From the NCBI GenBank assembly GCA_003586115.2, contig QVOM02000072.1, forward strand, positions 1,392,361-1,456,360: a stretch of DNA of 64,000 bases. Reading direction: 5' to 3'. The translations under genes were made by a program, and so were the position numbers. This document shows positions 59,201-64,000 of this stretch, in pieces. How positions within the stretch are numbered: position 1 is the first letter of the stretch; each line of letters opens with the position of its first letter. This stretch comes from Salvator merianae (lineage: Eukaryota; Chordata; Lepidosauria; Squamata; Teiidae). The notes beneath the pieces are model-generated. The model was not told the origin of the DNA and ran no database searches. It saw nothing but the letters and a program-made list of their open reading frames with translations.

Positions 59201-60889
59201 AAATAAAATTTTGGTTTAAAACAAATGTTTTTAAAAGTTCTCTTTTAATGAAAGAAAACATTGTTTCCCTTGTGCATTGCCAAAGGAAAATGGAGGAAAC
59301 TTGCTTGCAGGGACTGGAGAAAGGAAAATGTTGATACATTGTCCTCCTTGTAGAGATGGGAGAGGATGGAGGAGGTATGCATTTTGAGAGCGGACTACGG
59401 TGCCCAGCCAACTATAGCACAGGGTGTTGCCCAAGGTAGACGAAGGATAGCTTCCACTGCATCTTCTCTTTTGTTAAAAAATTAAAACAGTAAAATCAGT
59501 TTGAAGACATGGCAGAAACCAGGAAACATATGCCAGGTGCTGCTCTGTCTTGCCACCCCAGTTGTGAGGTTCACACCCTCCTGAGTACAACACCCACAAC
59601 AATATCTGTCATTGGATGGCAGGAAATGGGGATCCCTCCCTCTGCACGCCCCCCAAAAGTACAGTCCCCTCCCAAATAGTCTATTTGCACTTTGTCACAT
59701 CGCAAAGTAAATCAGGCTAACGATCTGAAACAGGCTGAGAAATCATTTAATCCGAATGCAAAATAGTCCTGATTTTGGCAATTTAGCCCAGAAAAACTAC
59801 GGAAAGGCAAAATCATCTCGGTCCAGTGGGACCTGAAGATGGACTGTAAACTGTTTAAATACCAGGTTGGAACGCAGCACCGTAAGAATTATTTGGGTTG
59901 TCTTGGCAGAGCTGAAAAAAGTCCCATTTTCCTGCAACTCAGTACCTGCTAGTAGCTTTATAGCAAGCTTTGTGATCTTACAGTCAGTAAAAGAGGCAGC
60001 TGGAGCAAGCAGACTTTTTATGCCTGTGCCTCACTGTTGCTTTTATTACTGCGTGGTCCCCTTGTTGAAATCTGCACTGGCTTTAACGGCAAGTGGACTA
60101 GAGAATTATAGACAGTGCAGTTTGTATAAGCAGCCATTTTTGGACAAGCAGATATGAGTTTGGCGTGAAAGAACAGTGTTGGTTGCAGAAAACATAAGGA
60201 CAGTTTCTGAGCTTGAAAATCGAGTATGCTATTGTTTTTAAAAGGATTGTTTTCTCTGCTTTTAATCTTATTGGGTGTGTGGGAGGCAGCTTGGTTCTGT
60301 CTGCCATGAATGACATATTGCAAAATCGTATTTCACATTTGCTCCTACTTACAAGCAATGGGCCTTGACGGTGTGTTGGTTCCTTGGCCATGGCAACAGA
60401 CTGGCTTACCTCCCAATCAATAAGCAAGCGCCTGAAAGCATCTTTGCAAACTGGATTAAAATGGCTGTGTTCAGGATGCAATCCTAAGCAGTCACAGAGG
60501 GAGGAAGCATCATTAGCAATATTTGGTGTGGTAGGGCAGGAAAAGAGTGAAATGATGGTGTTTATCTTTTCTTTAGTTGCTCCAAGTTGTGCTTTGATCT
60601 GCTTTGCATCAAAGTGGGGCTTGGTGCTCTCAAAAGCAGTCTCTGGCTGCATTAAACAGCCTAAAAGAACCAGGTTTTGAGCACCTTTGCGGCCCATCAG
60701 TTTTCATATTGTTGGACATGCCTGAGCATAATGCTGGTCATGGACTATAGTGAAAAACATTACCTACTGCATGTACAACACATTAATCCAGATGGTTCAT
60801 GTACCCCCAGTTTGCTGATCTGCTCCTTGGTTGAAGGAAACAAATTACAGAACAGCTGGGGTGGTATTAAATCTAATCCAGGAGTCAGT

Positions 60890-61285
60890 TTGTTCCTCCT
60901 TGGGCCCCAAAGATCTGAGGGAACACCTTGACCCATATAGACCTACTTGGGAATTAAGATCAGAGCGGGAGGCCCTTCTTGTAGTTCTGCCACCCTCAGA
61001 GGTATGAGAAGTGGTGGCACACAAAAGGGCCTTTTCTGTGGTGGCTCCCAAGCTTAGAAATAGCCTCCCAGAGAAGGTACGGCAGGCACCAATGTTATAT
61101 GGTTTTTGGCACCTAGTTAAAACCTGCATCTTCACATAGACTGAATGCTGCCCTGCTTGCATGGGAGTGCTGTATTTTATTTTATACTGTTTAATCAATT
61201 TAACCAATGTTTTTATTGAGTGTTATGACCTGGGACTACCCAGAGATCTTCAAGTGAAGGGTGGGATAGAAATGCTTCATAAATA
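60890..61285 (+). mobile_element. L2 LINE, 3' end
   Basis: An L2 ORF2 end is recognisable though broken (FSVVAPKLRNSLPEKVRQAP-like, about 61030-61095). It is followed by GGGTGGGATAGAAATGCTTC and an AAATAAACAAGCAAAT tail. Confidence 0.8.
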
Positions 61286-61737
61286 AACAAGCAAATGGCA
61301 GCTGGCCAAGGTTTTTCTTAATCATTGTTAATGATCATTGAAATGGCTATGGCCCTTTCTGCACTTAACTGCCTTAAACTGGGATCAGTGGGTCCAGAAT
61401 GACGAGGTCCACTGATCCTGACCATGGGAAGGTGGGATCAGTACTGTCTGCATTGATGGCGCTGGTTCAGATTAGCCCATGCTGCAGCTTCAAAGCTTGC
61501 ACAAGCTTCATGGCCGTACCCCATGCCTCCAAAGACTAGGAGTTACTATCTTTGTAGCTGCTAAAATGCACACACACACACAGTAGCTCCTAACATGTGA
61601 GGCATACCTTCTGTGTGTCTCCTGTGTTCTGCATCACGGTTACTTAAACAGATCTACCAGTGATCCAGATGAAGACTTCTCTTAATCTGAAGCATGCTCT
61701 GTCTGTAGTCATACCTCATGTTTTTTGGAGACACTAA

Positions 61738-62623
61738 GGGTGTGTTCAGACTAACGATTTTTAAAACCGCCTGAATAAAATGAGCAAATAATTCCTGGGC
61801 ACACAAAAGAAAAAGCCTTCCAAACACAGTTACCCGTTCATTTGAGTCATAACTCACCCATAATGCAGCCTATTCGCTTCAACAGACAACCTACCATGAC
61901 TGCAAAGGGTGCTGCTCACTGATTGGCCACTGGGTATGAAATCACCACCTCTTTGCTGAAGCAGTTTCCAGCTCCTTAACTGCCAGGTTTTTTTGTTTGC
62001 AAACAACATCATTCTGAAACTCAAGTCTTTCCCTCTCTCTCCCCACTCCTCATTATTATAAGAAGTCGAGTGTGCTTTTCTAATCTAAAGAAGGCAGGAT
62101 AGGAGTTATTTTTGCAGTTTCAGCTTCCTTTGATCTGTTTAATTGAATTCAAAAGTTCCTGGTGCCGGCAAGAGCTCGCTGGTGTCCCTCTATGACTGTC
62201 CGATTGTCCCATGCCTTCAAGGCAGTGAAACAAAATCATTCTGAAACTCAAGTCACTCCCCCCCCCCTCGTTATTATATGAAGCCTGGTGTGATTTTTAA
62301 GTACATTTCTAAAAGAAGGCAGGATAGGAGGTTTTCTTAGTTGCATTTTTGACTTTGTTTGATCTGCTTAATTGAGTTCAAAAGGTTCTGGTGCTGGCAA
62401 GAGCTCACTGGTGTCCCTCCCTCCTTGTCCAATTGTCCCATGGGTCCCTTCAAAGCTGAGATTGGTTCTAAGGTTCCCCAAGAGTTCTTTTCTCCCCGCT
62501 GTTGGAGAGTCACCTCATTACAGGTTTGGAGATGGGGTATAGCAATTTTTCTTATTTCCTGTTTGGGCCCCCAGCGTCAAATTTGCCCAGAAGGCAACTG
62601 AAATAGTTAGTCTGAACACACCC
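61738..62623. mobile_element. 886-bp DNA element with perfect 18-bp ends and an internal duplication
   Basis: GGGTGTGTTCAGACTAAC at the left and its exact inverse at the right are flanked by TAA (61735-61737, 62624-62626). Inside, the stretch beginning ATCATTCTGAAACTCAAGTC at 62008 is repeated from 62235 with a 227-base period, through GAAGGCAGGATAGGAG and AGAGCTCGCTGGTGTCCCTC. No transposase frame is present. The 3-bp TWA duplication fits PIF/Harbinger. Confidence 0.85.
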
Positions 62624-62984
62624 TAAATTGCATTACCAGTTTTTCTGAGGACTTTCCTGCCTGAAATGGGATTATCCTAAATTTGGATAATCTGAACTCT
62701 GAATCCGTTTCAGAAAGAAATGGACTCAGCAGGCTGCCTCCTGCCACCCCCACCCCCGAGCCACTCCACCTCCTGCCACCCCCGATGCTCCCCTGCCTCC
62801 TGCCACCCACCCTCCTCCAATTTACCCACTATCAGGAGGGCCTGGATGACGGTGGTGGCGACACACTAAAGTGTGACCAGGCTGGAGGACGCCTAAAATG
62901 GCCTCATTCCCTTGTCTGTCCCAGAGATAGACTAAACCATGAAAACGTGACCACGGCCTCTGTGTAAATGCAGACAGAGCGGTC

Positions 62985-63072
62985 CAGCAAGGGACATGGC
63001 TGTTTTAATTGTTGTTTTAATTGTTGTAACCTGCCCTGAGGGCTTCGGGTATAGGGCGGGATAAAAATGCAA

Positions 63073-63110
<38 letters not shown>
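62985..63110 (+). mobile_element. L2 LINE 3' tail with (GATA)n microsatellite
   Basis: GTAACCTGCCCTGAGGGCTT and GGGTATAGGGCGGGATAAAA end an L2, and the tail has expanded to about nine GATA units at 63073-63110. Confidence 0.85.
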
Positions 63111-63870
63111 CTGGAGTAACATGCAGCTCTATGAGGCCTAGTGTGAACTACATGGACCCTTAATCCACATTAAGGGTCGGTGTAGAAAGAGCCAGAGTGT
63201 GGCCATTGAGTGGCCTGCTTTTTATCCATATAGTCTGCAAATGTCCGTTTTTGCCTCTGTGTTACTCTTCTTCTCAGTGTTTGTAATAGCTTCCCATTTT
63301 CAAAGCTTACTCTGTTCTCTGAAATTCTGTTTTCAGTGGAAAAAGAGAGCTCAAAAGGAGAGGGGAAGGACGGATGAGTTTTCCTATTTTTATTTCTGAC
63401 TCATTTCAGTGATTGCTCATCCCACTTCCTTTGTTTTAAACATTGTTGTAGGCTGAAGAGAGAGCAGAGGTTTTTTTGAGAGTCCAAAACAATTCATTGA
63501 TGCTGCTGGGGCACATTCTGCACAGTTTTTTTGCATGTTCCACTGAACTGATTTTGGAGGATTTTTAAAGGTTTAGAAATGTGCAAAACACTGCTTGATG
63601 ACCAAAGGAAAAGCGTAGCAAAACAAATCAGTGTGAACAATGTAGGCACCGGGAAGGCTTGTTGCCACTTTTTCCTGCCTTTTCAGACGAATCATGTATT
63701 TGAAAATATACCTCTTCATTTATAGAATTCACCAGCGGTGATTCTTACAGTGGAATTCATTGGAACCTCGCATTCAATACTTTCGAACTGTTTTTTTTTT
63801 ATTTTTGCAGTGCATCAAAATGAGGTCCGGAGGGATCATGTGTGAGGGATCCCTTGCCCCTCTGCCTGCT

Positions 63871-64000
63871 CCATAAGAACATAAGAGGAGCCTTGCTGGA
63901 TCAGGCCACGGCCCATCTAGTCCAGCATTCTGTTTCACACAGTGGCCCACCAATTGCTTCTGGGCATTCTCAAGCAGAACATAAGGCAAAAACCTCACCT
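63871..64000 (-). mobile_element. CR1 LINE 3' end, cut by the window edge
   Basis: CCATAAGAACATAAGAGGAG, GGATCAGGCCACGGCCCATC and CACACAGTGGCCCACCAATT match the antisense CR1 3' UTR. The element continues past 64000. Confidence 0.88.

Larger units (their letters stand above)
9240..64000 (+). other. SYT12: SYT12 gene, 5' part (gene span, runs off the window)
   Basis: Three + strand coding exons join in frame and match synaptotagmin-12 by recall: a short N-terminus ending in a GWEVG motif, one membrane span, an SPFPNYDYRYL motif, and the start of a C2A domain containing LLPDEQIVGISR. The upstream limit is the CpG island, taken as promoter by inference. Coding exons lie at 46209-46242, 49192-49385 and 56173-56562. 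SYT12 (Srg1) is a synaptic-vesicle synaptotagmin whose C2 domains do not bind calcium. The mammalian protein is about 421 residues, so the 206 codons here are roughly the first half. The first intron would exceed 35 kb. No exon for the rest of C2A or for C2B was found before 64000. Confidence 0.88.
56563..64000 (+). other. SYT12: SYT12 intron 4, first 7.4 kb
   Basis: The next coding exon should resume right after GISR, inside C2A, in phase 0. No open frame in 56563-64000 begins with the conserved continuation after an AG, so the intron runs past the window. Contents: a MITE 87 bases after the donor (56650-56857), an L1-like piece (about 58975-59200), L2 3' ends (60890-61285, 62985-63072), an 886-bp terminal-repeat element (61738-62623), a GATA repeat and a CR1 3' end at the window edge. 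About 57000-58900 and 59250-60880 look unremarkable. Confidence 0.75.

Noticed and set aside
56563..64000. Search for the next SYT12 exon
   Set aside because: No open frame after an AG matches the expected rest of C2A. The short frames here fall in repeats or are random.

Overview
This is a stretch of vertebrate nuclear DNA with low gene density, most likely from a squamate reptile (lizard or snake). That placement is an inference. It rests on three tRNA-headed SINEs of the Sauria (ACA-B3) type, many CR1 and L2 LINE fragments, and very many short inverted-repeat DNA transposons. There is no bacterial-style gene packing: only three stretches of open frame behave like real coding exons, and each has consensus splice sites.

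The one gene I can name is the 5' part of SYT12 (synaptotagmin-12) on the + strand. A CpG-rich island (about 9240-10880) is the likely promoter and first non-coding exon, with a candidate splice donor near 10384/10385. After a very long first intron come coding exons at 46175-46242 (start codon 46209 in a perfect Kozak context), 49192-49385 and 56173-56562. Their phases join exactly (34 + 194 + 390 coding bases = 206 codons). They encode the short N-terminus, the single transmembrane segment, the linker and the first part of the C2A domain. The remaining C2A and all of C2B should lie beyond 64000; I saw no further exon in 56563-64000.

Region by region: 1-9240 is upstream sequence with SINE, CR1, L2 and inverted-repeat elements. 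9240-10880 is the CpG island. 10885-46174 is intron 1, including a nested transposon stack at 12.7-17.0 kb (an L2 LINE split by two insertions, followed by a CR1 LINE that itself carries a hAT-like MITE). 46243-49191 is intron 2, with a 493-bp foldback element and two abutting MITEs. 49386-56172 is intron 3. 56563-64000 is the start of the next intron, with an 886-bp element with perfect terminal repeats.

The most unusual content is a dispersed set of MITEs with GGGCC-type ends and 3-bp target duplications (TTA, TAA, TTT, TGA, ATC, TAG), which look PIF/Harbinger-like. Many are chains of consecutive hairpins. The clearest, 41374-42088, has seven in a row, including a perfect 42-bp palindrome. 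Several insertions are datable relative to one another because they interrupt recognisable older repeats.
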